Below are positions 35,532-47,418 of a DNA stretch of 64,000 nt, one piece after another. Below the pieces are notes generated by a model. It saw nothing but the letters and a program-made list of their open reading frames with translations, did no database searches and had not been told where the DNA came from. The number at the start of each line of letters is the position of its first letter. Position 1 is the first letter of the stretch. Source of the DNA: Raphanus sativus (lineage: Eukaryota > Streptophyta > Magnoliopsida > Brassicales > Brassicaceae). The position numbers were made by a program, and so were the translations under genes. The DNA lies in the NCBI RefSeq assembly GCF_000801105.2, contig NC_079515.1, forward strand, positions 23,521,407 to 23,585,406, read 5' to 3'.

Positions 35532-37365
35532 TTAGGATTGTGTCTTTTCTTCTTCTTCTTCTTCTTCTTCTTGTTCTCCGTTACCTTCATCTTCAGCTTC
35601 CACACCTAAGGATTGGTCTAAGTACTCCTGAGCGTCTTCTAGTGCAGATTCATTTGCATCTGTTGCATACAGTATCTTCTTCACTGCTACCACTATCTGC
35701 ATGCGTGGTGGTTCCAAGCCATACACATCAGTCTCAAAGACAAAAATAATCGTCACTCACAGGTTGAATTAAGAGGAAGAGAAACATCTTGGGGCTGATA
35801 AGTGAAGCTGGTGACTAAAGGAAACCAAGAAAGACAAACTTTAGATAATAAAACAGTCTCTAGGGAAATGCTTACAGGAAGATCCTCTACTTGAGGAGTT
35901 TGGCAAAGTAACTCTACATCCCTGAGCTTGGAGAAGTAAAAGTCTCTTTCTCTTTCCAAGAGGTCAAAAGAGATCTTGAGATCTGCAAGCTGTATTATAA
36001 CGCACAAGTGAATGAAGTTTTCAGTTACACATGAACATACAAAGAAAAAGGGTAACGTACAACAAACAGATCATTGAAGATTATATCAAAGAGCGATAGG
36101 ATCTGTTGGGCAGTATACCTCCTTCGACAAAACCTGTACTTGAGCTGATTTTGCTGGCTTGAGCTGCCCTGAGAATAACAATTCCAGCAATGTTCAAAAA
36201 GACACATATATAGAAGAAGAAGAATTGTCAGGATAAAGAATCTGTTCATGCAGACGTGGATTGGGTGGAGGATGATGATTATTGTTGGGCATCTTATTAG
36301 ATCCCTTTACACTCCTCTCTTTACCACCTTTTGATCTTCTTTCCACTGGATTATAGCTCCTACAAAGAATCATTATAGAGAGACAATGGAAGGGTAACAA
36401 ATTCAAAACTCTGAGATCAGATGGTAAAAAAACACACATACTCATTCATAATGCCACCATTAATGGAATCACAGAAACGTTTCAGCCACTGTAGAAACTC
36501 CAAGTTATCCAGGGGTCGGCCTCTGACTAGCCTGTTAATTTCCAATGGCTGAGGTGTTTACAATGTGTTGTAGTGACATAGATAGAAAAAAACCTGTTAG
36601 TGACTGACCAACACACCTGAAGCTTGATGAACCTGAGATAGGATTGTGTTTTTTTTCTTTTTTACCTTTGTAATTTTCAGCTTATTGAACACATCTTGCA
36701 GGACCTTGTAGTTTTGTATCATATCATATTCGTTCTTTGCATCAAAATTAACCTTGCAGAAGAGATTTTTTTTTTTTTTAAGATATTAAAGCTTCCAAGA
36801 AGCAAACAAAACATGCAAATGATGATTAAAAGAAAATGAAAGTAGAATAACCTTGTGCATTGGCACAACTCCAGGAAAGGTCACATCAAGCATCTGACAT
36901 TGAACAGCACCAGATGCAGCCTAACAAAAAAAAAGAACAGAAAATTAACTAACGAGAAAGAGAACAATCTCATTTCCATTTCAAGAACAGAACTGGTAAA
37001 AGCTCTTTAGATCTTTCTAACATTGAATCTGTGGGCATTGCAAACTTTGAACACTCAAAAACATGTAAACAATCGATACATTAATAAAACCATCATCTTC
37101 TAGTCCAAACATCATCATCTTACTCTCATAAATCACATAGCTCCGAGACTGAAGCAAATCGAACTCAAATCTGCAAGTTCTATCCAAGTTCAAAACCCTA
37201 ATTCCCCAAAGAAGAGGAAAGAGGAAGCTGAGATGCAGATTCGAACAAAGAGCATACCTCTTCCACGCGAGAGAGACTGAGATGAAGGCGGTCGTTGATC
37301 CAAGTCAGAATCTCGTTTCTTCCGACAAAGTAAGCACTGTCCATGATTCCGATGTTCGTCGCCAT
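35532..37365 (-). CDS. EB1A: Microtubule plus-end tracking protein EB1 (EB1A-like)
   Basis: Binds growing microtubule plus ends. Eight exons on the minus strand: 37258-37365, 36852-36920, 36666-36752, 36442-36548, 36256-36359, 36119-36168, 35876-35989, 35532-35696; 267 residues. N-terminal calponin-homology domain ([20 protein letters not shown] ... [46 protein letters not shown]). Then a short Lys-rich linker, a coiled coil with EB-homology core ([16 protein letters not shown]) and an acidic Glu-rich tail (positions 35545-35590 are a GAA-type repeat). The linker exon 36256-36359 is the least certain: its donor is GTCTGC and it makes the linker shorter than in Arabidopsis EB1A. Orthologue of At3g47690. 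Confidence 0.9.
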
Positions 37366-38447
37366 TTTGCTTCTTAACCCCCAAAAAGAAATAAGAAGAA
37401 GAAAAACCTTTTCTTTTCTTTTCTTTTTTTCCTTGGTCCGGTGAAACTAGAGCTATTGGTTGGGGGTATTAATGGGAAAATCAGTAGAATACGTCAAGAA
37501 CTCTTATTTATTTTCGGTGATGAAAAAAACAGAACTGAACTGTTTTGGTTTTGATTGTGAGGAAGAGAAACTGAAGCAGAGAAAATGTCGGGGAGAGAGA
37601 GGGAGAGGTACTGTAAAGGCAAAATAAAAGCAGGAGCGGTAACGCTGGCAGCGGCAACTGCAAACTTTTGCTAATATATTTTTTTTAATTTAACTTATTC
37701 GTTTTATCGGCGTAGGATGTTTTGCGTGAACCAGCATTTTTAATTTAGAAAATAATATTTCTATAAATTACTGTATTATTTATTTCTTTTTCCCTAAAAA
37801 ATACTGTAACTATAAATTTTTCCCTAAACTTTTTAGCACACAACTTTTTTTTCTGCTACCAAATTTAATATTCCAACTAATTATTTTTATCATTTAATAT
37901 ACTAATATTTAAAATTATGTTTACTTTAAAATCCAAATTATACTTATTTTAATAAAAATTAAATTTAAACAAAAATTTATCAAAATTTGAAACCAAAGAT
38001 CAAAAAATTATAATTTATTTAAAATTAGAAATAAAAGTAACTATATTCTGGATTAAATTTAAAATTTAGAAAACCTCAATTTAGCGCCGCCATGACTGAC
38101 GGTGAGATGTGCTCCGATGGGATTTAAGAAGTGGGAACAATTTGTGGGAAACGAGACTTTTTTTTAAAAAAAAAGCGAGAGATGGTGACAGCGAACTAGA
38201 TGATGAGCATTAGCTTGCCCATTGTTCTTCTGTTGATTTTTGACTTTTCACTAAAACCAAAATCAAAAGGTTGTTCCAACTTTGTTTTTGTTTATCAGTT
38301 TCTGACACTAGTGAAGTGCGTTTTCTGTAGTTAAATAAAATATTATACAAAAAAATGTAATATGTAATTTGGTAAGAGCTTTATTATTCTCCAATCTAAT
38401 CCCCTGTTTCTTTGCTTTGTTGTTTTCTAGTTAAAAAAAGGTTTACA
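37366..38447. other. EB1 promoter and AT-rich spacer
   Basis: CT-rich leader (37400-37430) then an AT-rich stretch without supported features up to the RCC1/FYVE stop codon. Confidence 0.5.
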
Positions 38448-41400
38448 TCAAAACGAGCTTCGGCGTCTCCTTGTCTTGTCTACTCCTTTCTTGGTCGCGT
38501 CCATCAACTAGAAAAAGAAGAAAATCATCGAAACCTCTATTACTAGAGCTCGAAAAATCATTTTTCAAAGTAGAAATGTGAAATGTGAATGTGAGTACCT
38601 GCAGAGTTAGGGACCTGACCATCTCTTCTGAAGTTTTGATCTTCTCTGCATCATCACGCTGCATTAACACCGCAACTTCAAGCTTCTTCGATGTCGTTCC
38701 AAGTTCTCCTTCTAGCTGTTTTGTTTTCCGAGTAAGCTCTTCCACCTAAGAGAGTTATTAAAAAGTTACGTTACATAAAACATTTAAAAATTCAACACGG
38801 TTTAAAATGGCTGGGGGGACTATATAGACCTGTGCTTTGAGTACTGATATCTCCTGGTTAAGACACTGATTCGATTTCTTTGTCCCTTCTTGCATCAACT
38901 CCGTATCCGTTATGTCGGTGGCGAAGTCCGAAGTGTTCCCAACGGATTCAACCGGGCTCGATTTTATCGACAAAGGAAACAACTCGACAGAGCCTCTACG
39001 CGAAAACGGGAGACCGCAAGTCACAGAGTGTCTCACAAGAGATGACGTGTCCGATTTCGAAGCGCAGTGCTTGGTACGTTGTTTACCTTCTTGATTAACA
39101 GAATCAAAAGAAGCGAGCCTCGAGAGCTGCCGTATCCCTTTCAGGTTAAAACTACTCGAAGAAGAAGAGGCTCCCGAAGTTTCGCCTATGGTCTTAAGAT
39201 CAGGGATCTTCGACTGTCTGAAGAAATCAAACGAGTCCACTCTAAGAAGCTGACGCTGCGGCGTCGCGCCGAAATCCTCCGTCTCGTTAACGCTAGACTG
39301 TAGACTCGCGTTCGAGAATCTAGCACTGCTGCTGTTGTTGGCTGGAGTTCCTAAATACTCTCTGACTCCTTCGAGTTTGACGTAGCAGTCGTCGCAGACA
39401 CGGTAAGGCCTGTTGGTCTTGGGAGCCATGGCCGCTGCTAACGACTTCTTGCTAGTGCACGCGTTACAGAAGACGCTCCCGCAGTTGTAACAGTTGTGCA
39501 GCTTCCTCATGTAGTTGAAAGGATGTCGACATCCGGAACACCTGGAGCTATCCGTACCGGTGATCGGTTTGTGAAGACAGATGGTGGCTGTGTAGTTAGA
39601 CCCACACACCACTTTCCTCACCTGTTTGCCTTTCAAGGCCCTCACGAGCGTCGGCAGACGTTTGTACTCGGTATCGCCATGACCGAGCTGTCCGTTCGAT
39701 CCTCTGCCCCAAGTATAAACCTCGGCTTTCGAAGTCAAAACCGCGATATGGTGAAACCCGCAAGCCACTTCTTGCACGGAGCAACAGCTCTTTCCTAGAC
39801 CTCCTCCTTCGACGCAGGAAGGAGGTCTCACGACGTTTTCGTGGCCCGGATCGACGACTCCCATCGCGTAGACTTGTCCAGAGGTAGAGAGAGCAACGGT
39901 TACGCTCTGCCCGCAAGCTACCTGCTGAAAGCTGGTTGCATCCAGCTCAGTTACACATGATGGGATCAGCCTAGACTCTTTGTCCCCATGTCCTAGTTTC
40001 CCATCCTCTCCATCACCCCACGTGAAGAGCTTCCCCGACGCCGCCGCCTCGTCGCCGAAAACGCTGACAACGGCAGCCGAATGCCAGACGCCACAAGCGA
40101 TCTTTATCGTCCTGCACCCGCTCAGCGCCTCGGCTTCTCTCGGTGCGCTCGTGCTGACACGATCTCCGTGTCCGAGCGCACCGAAAGTACCGTCACCGTA
40201 CGTAAACAGCTTACCTTCCGATGTCACAAAAGCCGTATGCCAAGGCCCGCAAGAGATGGTTTTAACATTCACACCTTCCATCTGTCCGAGGATCCGCACC
40301 GGTTTCCAATGGCTAGCTTCGCTACCGAGTCCGAGGAGACCAGCGTTGTGAGCTCCATCCCCCCAAGTGTATAAATCCCCGGAGGATGTTACGGCGCAAG
40401 CGTGAAACTCCCCACAGTCAGCTAACTCCACAGACGATCCGTCGAACTCATCGATGAGTTTCGGCTGCGGAACGTAGGAGGAGCAAACTCCATGTCCTAA
40501 CCTTCCACCGGACTCTTCTCCCCAGCTGTACACCTGCCCCTGCTTCGTGACCAGCACCGCGTAATTGGTGCCGCACGAAATGCTCTGCGCGTCGAGCGCC
40601 ACGTGTGATTTCAGAACTTTGGGCAAAAAGGTTTCAGCCGTTAGGGAAGAGCTGCTTTCGCTTTTGTGCATAGCACCACCACCACCAACACCACCACCGC
40701 ATCCTAATAGCCCGTCTCCGATACTCTCTCCCCAGACAAAGACGTCGCAGAGAGACTTCAAGTCCTCGAAAGTAGATCCTTGACTAGACGTGCTCACCGC
40801 GCTGGAAACAACGGGGCATTTACTTGTATCAACAGCAGGGGAATGATTATTAGTAGTAGGTCGATTCTCTAAAGCCGTCTCGGGAGATGCATTGTGAGGT
40901 TTATGGACAAGTTCGTCCAAAGAGAGTGCTCTTAGTACTGCGGTTTGTGACAAGACCTCCGAGAAGACTTTCCCTAGTCTCTGTGGAGTGTTAATGTGAG
41001 ATGATCCTGAAGCCTTTTTTGCATGTTCCTCGCAGCTTGTATCACTGCTGACGGATCTGATGTTGGAGATTGAGTTATTGTTGGAGCTGCTACTTTGTTC
41101 TCCTCCATAGTCAGGAACGAAGCTACGGCTTCTCGAGTGGAGTACCAATGGGGAAGAGGAGTTCCGGGAGAGAAGAGCGCGAAGGGTTGTGATCCAGAAC
41201 TCGGCTTCATCCTTGTCCTTGCATACCTTATATCCACAAAGTTTCACATACATGCTTAGGTTCTTACTTGTTTCTCAAGAAACAAGAGAGAGAGCAGAGA
41301 ACTACTGACCAGATCAAGAGAACGGTCGCCATATATAAGAGAAAAAGATTGGTATTCCTTGGTGGGTTGAGGGTATCTTCGGAAAACTGACTGGAAAAAC

Positions 41401-41905
41401 AAAATAACATTCAGAATCTGCAGACCAGAGAAATACATCTACTAAAAACAAACTTACAGTTCGCTGTCCAGGTATGATCCTTGTTACAGAACTTAGTTTA
41501 AGACGTTTCTCTGTTTTGCCACAGTACCATAACAAAAAGATTTCATCCTGCATAATAGCAATTTAAGACAAAACACACAGTATCTCACCATCACAATGAC
41601 TTTTTTCAGCTGTAAAGGAGATCATTATGAAAATGCATACACTCGAAAGCCGAAAAGGGTAGAATTTAGGTTTCCCTCGCCTGCCGTACTTCAAAAGATA
41701 CGCTCCTTTCTTCAGAATTGCTATAGCCTGCATCAAGTTTTTTATTTTTCTTCACTCTTTAGAAACTGAAGATTAAGTTTACCCCCCCCCCCCACCCCAC
41801 CCCCCCTCCCAAAAAAAAAAGCTCTCAGGAAAAGAGAGTTGAAAAAAACACACAAACCTGATCGTTCTCCCTATCTGTGGGAAGACTTCTCTGGGAACAA
41901 GACAT
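38448..41905 (-). CDS. PH-like / RCC1 repeat / FYVE zinc-finger protein (PRAF type)
   Basis: Seven exons on the minus strand: 41858-41905, 41641-41727, 41458-41547, 41310-41390, 38830-41226, 38599-38745, 38448-38507; 969 residues. Order: plant PH-like domain (LLKYGRRGKPKFYPFRLSS ... SFSLIYGDRSLDL, residues about 20-135), low-complexity Ser region, about seven RCC1 blades (about 263-653; repeated V-x-C-G-x-x-H-T and W-G-x-G-x-x-G-x-L-G-H-G), FYVE-like finger (C665 to C716: CSGC, HNCYNCG, CNAC, CDDC), then a coiled coil (VEELTRKTKQLEGELGTTSK). The FYVE basic patch reads MRKLHNCYNCG, the plant variant rather than R-R-H-H-C-R. I see no C-terminal BRX domain; the last exon ends in a basic tail KTRRRRSSF. 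Family members bind phosphoinositides. Orthologue of At3g47660. Confidence 0.9.
41782..41820. repeat. Poly-C / poly-A tract in first intron of the RCC1/FYVE gene
   Basis: C-rich run with single A or T interruptions (41782-41810), directly followed by ten A. On the coding strand it is a T run and a G run. Confidence 0.9.
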
Positions 41906-44005
41906 TTCAAGTTTAGTGGATACTTTGATTTACAACAAGAGCTATCTGGAAAGAGAGCACCAAGTGGGTCCAATGCTCGCCCCATATAATAGATTAAACC
42001 CCAGGGCTTGTTGCTTCATCCGCTTACAAGTGTTGTTGGTTTTTGATGATTTCTCCTATGGAATTGATGTTGCGTTCATCTCACGTAATATAGAAATTAA
42101 CCTAACCTATCATGCACAAAGAATAGATATAATAAAAAAACAGATGGAATCTACAATCATCTCGTTCATATCAATCGAAAAGTGTCATGTCCCATTTACA
42201 TACCAAAAGATCAAGACAGAAACGCACCTAGTTCCTTGGCATACACGTCACAATTCCGAAATTTTTTTTCTGAGACGATTCAAATCGAATTGAAATAGAT
42301 GCCCTAATATTACATCTATCTCCTTCCGTTCATGAGTCTTCTCGTCTAGGTTTCTCCCTTGACTTTCTCCAGAATCACAAAGATTTGTGTTGAATTTGAA
42401 GATAAAGAACAACAAAAACAAGAGGAGATTTGTGACCTAGCGACGACGACAACAACAACAGAGATGAAAGATATATTCTCCTTTTTGTTGGTCTCAGATG
42501 CGTTTTCTGTTATTTACAGTTGTTTCCTTTTTTTTTTCTCTTTCTTCTAAGCTTCTCAAATCATTTTTTTTTTGACACACTGAAAATAAAAAAGGAGGTT
42601 ATATCAAATTTCTGAAACATTTATACACATTAAGCATCATAACCTTTCAGATATGTACATGTGACACAGTTTGGTTTAGTTCAAGATCATATAAGATCGA
42701 TCGAACTATATATATATACTTACCAATCAGCTCTAATAGGCATGTGAATTCACTTCAGTGTTACAGAAACACAATTGATTTTTAATTATACGGTTCTACA
42801 TCTAACCTATGCATACCCTATAAGACTCACATTCCATACAACTAAATTTCATACAATTCAATTCCACTTTCATATTATTCAATTCCATCATGCTAATCAC
42901 ATTCATAATTATTCAACATATATATACACATAAAAACACGATAGAAATCAAACAAGTAATTAGTTAATCATTACATAATTAAATGCAAACAAGATCACCA
43001 GGCTCATCTTGGATCTGCAGATGTTACGTGTGATTGGCACTGCAGAAACCAAATAATGACATGATTCAACTTTAAGAGTGTTATGTTAACAAATTGTCTA
43101 TAGACGTGAGCAGCTCCACTGAAACGCTGTAAGACCAACCAACATGTTAGGATGAGTGTGGCGTGTAAACCACAATGCACATCTCATCAGCAAATTGACA
43201 TTACTTAGTTCATTACTTCATTTAATAGTTGTAAACATATTAGTGTCCACTGAGCAAGTCGATATACAAACAAGAATCTTACACAGCAAGAAAACTAAGA
43301 TAATGATTCATTTAAACCCAAAATTGCTCAAAATCAATGCAAGATTGTTGGCTGGTAAAACCCTATACACTATTGCTTTGATAGTTTAATTAAGACCACG
43401 AACAAATTTTAATGATTTGATAAAGAATAGTTAAGACTAAAGCTAATGATCTTCCATTTTCAACAGAAAACTTGCACAACAAGGAATCAGCCAAGCTAGA
43501 TTTTGTTGTTCTTTACCATTGGATAATTCTTTAGAAAGCGAGGGGCTGCTTTGCTTACCATCCCCTCCTTAACTTCAATTTAATCGACCGCATTGAAGTG
43601 TATCTGCATTTGACTCCTCTCGATGGCTTAACTTCTTTCTTTTCACACAGTAAGCTACAAGATAAGCACCACCCTCGAAGAAGATCCGAGTGCATATAAA
43701 ATGCTAAGTTGGGGGGTACACATGTCCTTGACTATTGAAATGAGTCGAGAGCATACATATTCACACTCCGCATGATCTTAAAAAGTAGTTACGATAACAA
43801 TCTTTATGACCGTTTTGGTTACAAGAACTCGAGACATGAGAGAGAGATACATGGAAAAAAAAACAACAAAACGATCAAAGATAGTGTTCAACAAGAAAAA
43901 GCAACACATTCAGCATTGATAGAGAAAGAAGACTTCTTCTGACAGTTTTTGAATGTTGATAATAACAGCACAAAAGATCCCATTTTTTGAAGAAGCTTTT
44001 CTGCA
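41906..44005. other. 2.1-kb spacer, no gene recognised
   Basis: Contains the RCC1/FYVE promoter at its left end and the 3' flank of the DnaJ-type gene at its right. Frames present are short and have no family resemblance. The 43440-43700 part is less AT-rich than its surroundings, but I cannot assign it. Confidence 0.45.
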
Positions 44006-44652
44006 TTACTCATCGAAGGTGCTCAAGAAACCACCAATGAAACCAGCTCCGTTGCATTCTCCACACAAAACCTCCTTTTTACCTCTGCCCACAATTAAAT
44101 TTGAGGAAGATATTATTAATTTTATGAGTTTATGTATTGTTGTGGTGAAGGAAGGGAGAAAGTAACCTGCAAAGCCAACAGAGGCCACCAGCTTTAAACT
44201 GACCATTAAAATGATCAGTCAAATTCACACCACCTCCTTTGCATTGTGAACATGCCACAGCACCTTTTTTCCACAATAATAAAATATCTTATCACATTTT
44301 TAACCAAATTCAGTTGTACAAACTAATATAATCAAAATACTTACCATTCCCTTCACACTTTTGACAAACTATGCTGCTGACTTTAGGAGTCTGAGTACCG
44401 TTGGTTGCCTTCAAAAATATGAATTGTTTTAGTTATGGAATGGTAAAATAAAGGGAGATGAACAGAGAGTTTTAGAAGAAAAAAAAAACTGACCTGAATC
44501 TCGAAGCTTTTGGATTTGCAAGTCTTGAACACTTCACTCTTCTTATCACCAATGGGGAAGAAGAGAGGAGGCTTAACACTTTGTCCGGGAGACTGAAGGA
44601 GGCAAAAGGTAGGAGGAGGAGGAGAAGAGAAGAAGCAGATTGAATTCGCCAT
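44006..44652 (-). CDS. Plastid DnaJ-type zinc-finger protein (BSD2-like)
   Basis: Four exons on the minus strand: 44494-44652, 44345-44408, 44167-44263, 44006-44084; 132 residues. After a Ser/Pro-rich N-terminus that looks like a plastid transit peptide there are four C-x-x-C-x-G type knots (CQKCEG, CSQCKG, CWLCRG, CGECNG). This is the cysteine-rich domain of DnaJ without a J-domain. Small plastid proteins of this type act as folding or assembly chaperones; BSD2 serves Rubisco. The specific client of this one is unknown. Orthologue of At3g47650. Just upstream of it on the same strand lies the POPEYE gene, with 472 bases between. Confidence 0.9.
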
Positions 44653-45124
44653 ATCTCTGTTTCTCTTCTTACCCACTCGATAACAAGATAAGATGGCTCT
44701 CTCTCTTCTCTTTTTTATACTTTGAACCAATCCAAACCGGAACCAATTGTTATACCGGTTTCCTTTAGACCCAATTTCGCTTCTTACTTTCTTTTCTTTT
44801 CCTCTTTTTCAGTTTTTTTTGTTTAATGTTTTAGAAATATATATAAAAAAAATCTTTTGTGTTTTCTTCTTTTATAGTGTGATCGATCGTTTAAAGACTT
44901 TAAAGACAAGAAAACGACAAAAGGTAAGAGCTAAATTTCCTTATTTGTCACAAAAGCTCTGATCCTATGAACAAACCACAAGAAATGGCTCAGGCCAAAA
45001 CCCAAAAGGACACTAAAAGAAGCTAGACACAAAAAGCAAGGGGGGTCATTCGCAAGTTGTGCCCTGTTGTCTCTGTCTCCGGTTACTAGCACACCCTTTG
45101 AGACTCTCTCTCTCTCTCTCTCTC
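44653..45124. other. Promoter region of the DnaJ-type gene and POPEYE 3' flank
   Basis: Ends in a (TC)n run at about 45101-45125 that runs into the POPEYE stop codon. Nothing else recognised. Confidence 0.5.
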
Positions 45125-46169
45125 TCATTCATTAGCTTTCAGACGCTCTCCAAGTAGCCGAGAAGGCCACGAGTCAGCCGCGCTAGCATATCTTGGACAC
45201 GGCTTACTCACATTTGAGCTATTATTATACATCAGAGGCGCTTGTGTCTGGACATCAGGTTGCATCGGAAGGACAAGAACTGTGGGACCAGGATGAGGAG
45301 GAGCCGCAGCAGAAGATTGCTGAAAACCGGCGCCTTGGAAAATGGGAAGTCCTGAAAACTGGGATGCAAGCTCGGCACGTTGTTGATAGTGATGATGATG
45401 ATGATGATGATGATTGTACTCAGGCGCAGGGGAGGTGTTCAAGTCTGGTTTGGACTGATTCACTCGTGCTTCTATCTCGGATTGTAGTCTAGAGATCTCG
45501 GTCTCCAGCACTGATGTTTCTTCCTTGAGCTCATTCTTCTCTGTGGTTACCTACACAGTTTTGCATCACACAAAAAAGAAAAAAAAAACTATTAAAACAA
45601 TAGAGACAAACATATAAAACTAAAGACTCGTCTTTAGAAAGTGGGCTTACGTAGTTAGATTCAGAGAGGAGAGAAGTGTGCTCTTTTCTAAGAGACTCAA
45701 TCTGACCAAACACGTCCTTCAAGAACCGAGTAGCCTCACACAGTACCGAAGCTTTTCCACTGTTCTGCTGATTCAGCTCTGAGAAAATTAAAAAAAAAAA
45801 AAACGTTCCTGGTTATAGACTATAAGCTAACACCATCTTTATTCAAAATGTAAACCGGTTTGAATTCATTAAAAAAAAACAATAGAAAACAATCTTGGAT
45901 GGTGAAATGTAGTATACCAAGTGAATCAGCTAATTCGATGAAAAGGTCATTCAATTGCTCGCGCTTAAGCCTCTCCCTAACCGCCTTGTTAATCCTTTTA
46001 GGTACTTTACCTTTTCTAGACCTGTTGCAGCCAAAAGATGACGATCAACAAATCTTATCAACATAAGAAAAAAAAACAAATTATTCATTGTCGGAAGATT
46101 CTCACACCTTTCATCTACAGGAGGAGCATTGGCTTCATGAGTCGATGTGGAAGGAGTTTTTGATCCCAT
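45125..46169 (-). CDS. PYE: bHLH transcription factor POPEYE (bHLH47)
   Basis: Regulator of the root response to iron deficiency; it represses metal-transport and homeostasis genes and partners other bHLH proteins. Four exons on the minus strand: 46108-46169, 45918-46021, 45651-45778, 45125-45550; 239 residues. Basic/helix 1: KRINKAVRERLKREQLNDLF; helix 2 follows from GKASVLCEATRFLKD; then a long leucine-zipper-like coil (SLRKEHTSLLSE, ELKEETSVLETEISRLQSE). The C-terminal half has an eight-His run encoded by a trinucleotide repeat (about 45391-45413), and conserved ends SQFSGLPIFQG and YASAADSWPSRLLGERLK. A leader intron is likely at about 46200-46468. Orthologue of At3g47640. Confidence 0.93.
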
Positions 46170-47418
46170 CTTAGTAAGAACAGAGTCGCCTACACCTGTA
46201 ATCTAAAAGAAAAGCGATTGGTTCAAAGCAACCCAAATCAGTGATTCTAATCCTATAATCAATGAATCTGACAATCAGTTCGCCTTTTAGGACATCACCA
46301 AACCACAAACCCCAACAGGAAAAGAAAAGCATATACTTTATGAAATTCGTCGATTGATTCCTCAAAAAGTTTATCACTTTTATCACCATATTCATAACAA
46401 ATCAAGAACAGTGAAAAGAATCAGAGCCAAACTTCTTCAGAAATACCAAAGGGTAAAAGCTAATCTACCTCTCTTTCTCAGACCTATGCGGGAAGATAAT
46501 TCCTTCAGTAAGTCGTCGGGAATTGCTCTGGCGAGATCAGGATTCGGAAACGAGTAAAGAGAGATTAACCAACAAAAAAAAAGGTATAAGAAAGGAGGAA
46601 GGCGTGTGTGGGAAAAGAGAAGGCGCGTGGAGACCACAGTGGAAGTGGTGCGTGCAAATAAGCTCCACATGTGCCTTTCGCTTTCCCACTTTTGTCGTCT
46701 TTTATTACGTTTGCGTGCCACTACAAGCTTATTCGTTATTGACACCTCATCGTATCTTTGCGATTAAAAAAATGTAATTGAGTGGAATCGGTTTTGCTAT
46801 TGCGAGTGTTATTTTTTTATTATCACGGTGCGCTCTCTCATATTTTTTTTTGAAATATTTAGATACTGCTCTCTCATATTTATGAAATTAATTTTCTAAT
46901 ATAATTTTAATACATTTTTCACTGTATAAAAAATATTAGTCTTTTTTTTTTTGATCAACTTATAAAATATTTGTCTAAGGCTTATCTATTTTCTCTATAA
47001 GAAAATAAATATTTACTTCTCGAAAGAAAAGTATATAAAAATATTTAGTGGCCAGTTTTGACTTTTTTTTAAGCGAAGGGGGAGGCGTGTGTGGGGGTGT
47101 GTCAACGTGATGGATAACAAAGGCATGGAATGGTCCGTCGAGGGTTGGTAATGCATGTCTTCTGCCGCAGCCGGCGTGTGCCTCCCACAAATCTTTATTT
47201 TTATTATTATTTTTATTTTATTTTTTGTCAGCACACAAATCTTTATTTACGCTCGACGATATTATCAAATTTGTCGTCTCCATTTTCTTATTTTCTTCTT
47301 CAAAATATTTTTTTTTAATTTTATGTGTACAAATATTTTCGCATCTCCCCTTTTCCCAAAAGATTATCTTTCTCCAACGCAATCAAGAAGACTCAAATCT
47401 CACTGCAAGAATTTGAGA
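46170..47418. promoter_or_regulatory. Divergent spacer between POPEYE and the hydrolase gene
   Basis: Includes the likely POPEYE 5' leader: splice-like GT at about 46469 and CAG at about 46199 on the minus strand bracket a leader intron. AT-rich beyond 46780. No further gene seen. Confidence 0.5.

Noticed and set aside
39596..39916. Arg-rich minus-strand 106-codon frame and opposing plus-strand frames in the RCC1/FYVE gene
   Set aside because: Alternate frames of the long GC-rich RCC1 exon.
41877..42293. Plus-strand 138-codon frame
   Set aside because: It begins inside the antisense of exon 1 of the RCC1/FYVE gene and runs into AT-rich spacer; no recognisable motif or splice support.
42960..43900. 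Possible microRNA precursor in the spacer
   Set aside because: I looked for known mature miRNA sequences and a clear long hairpin and found neither.
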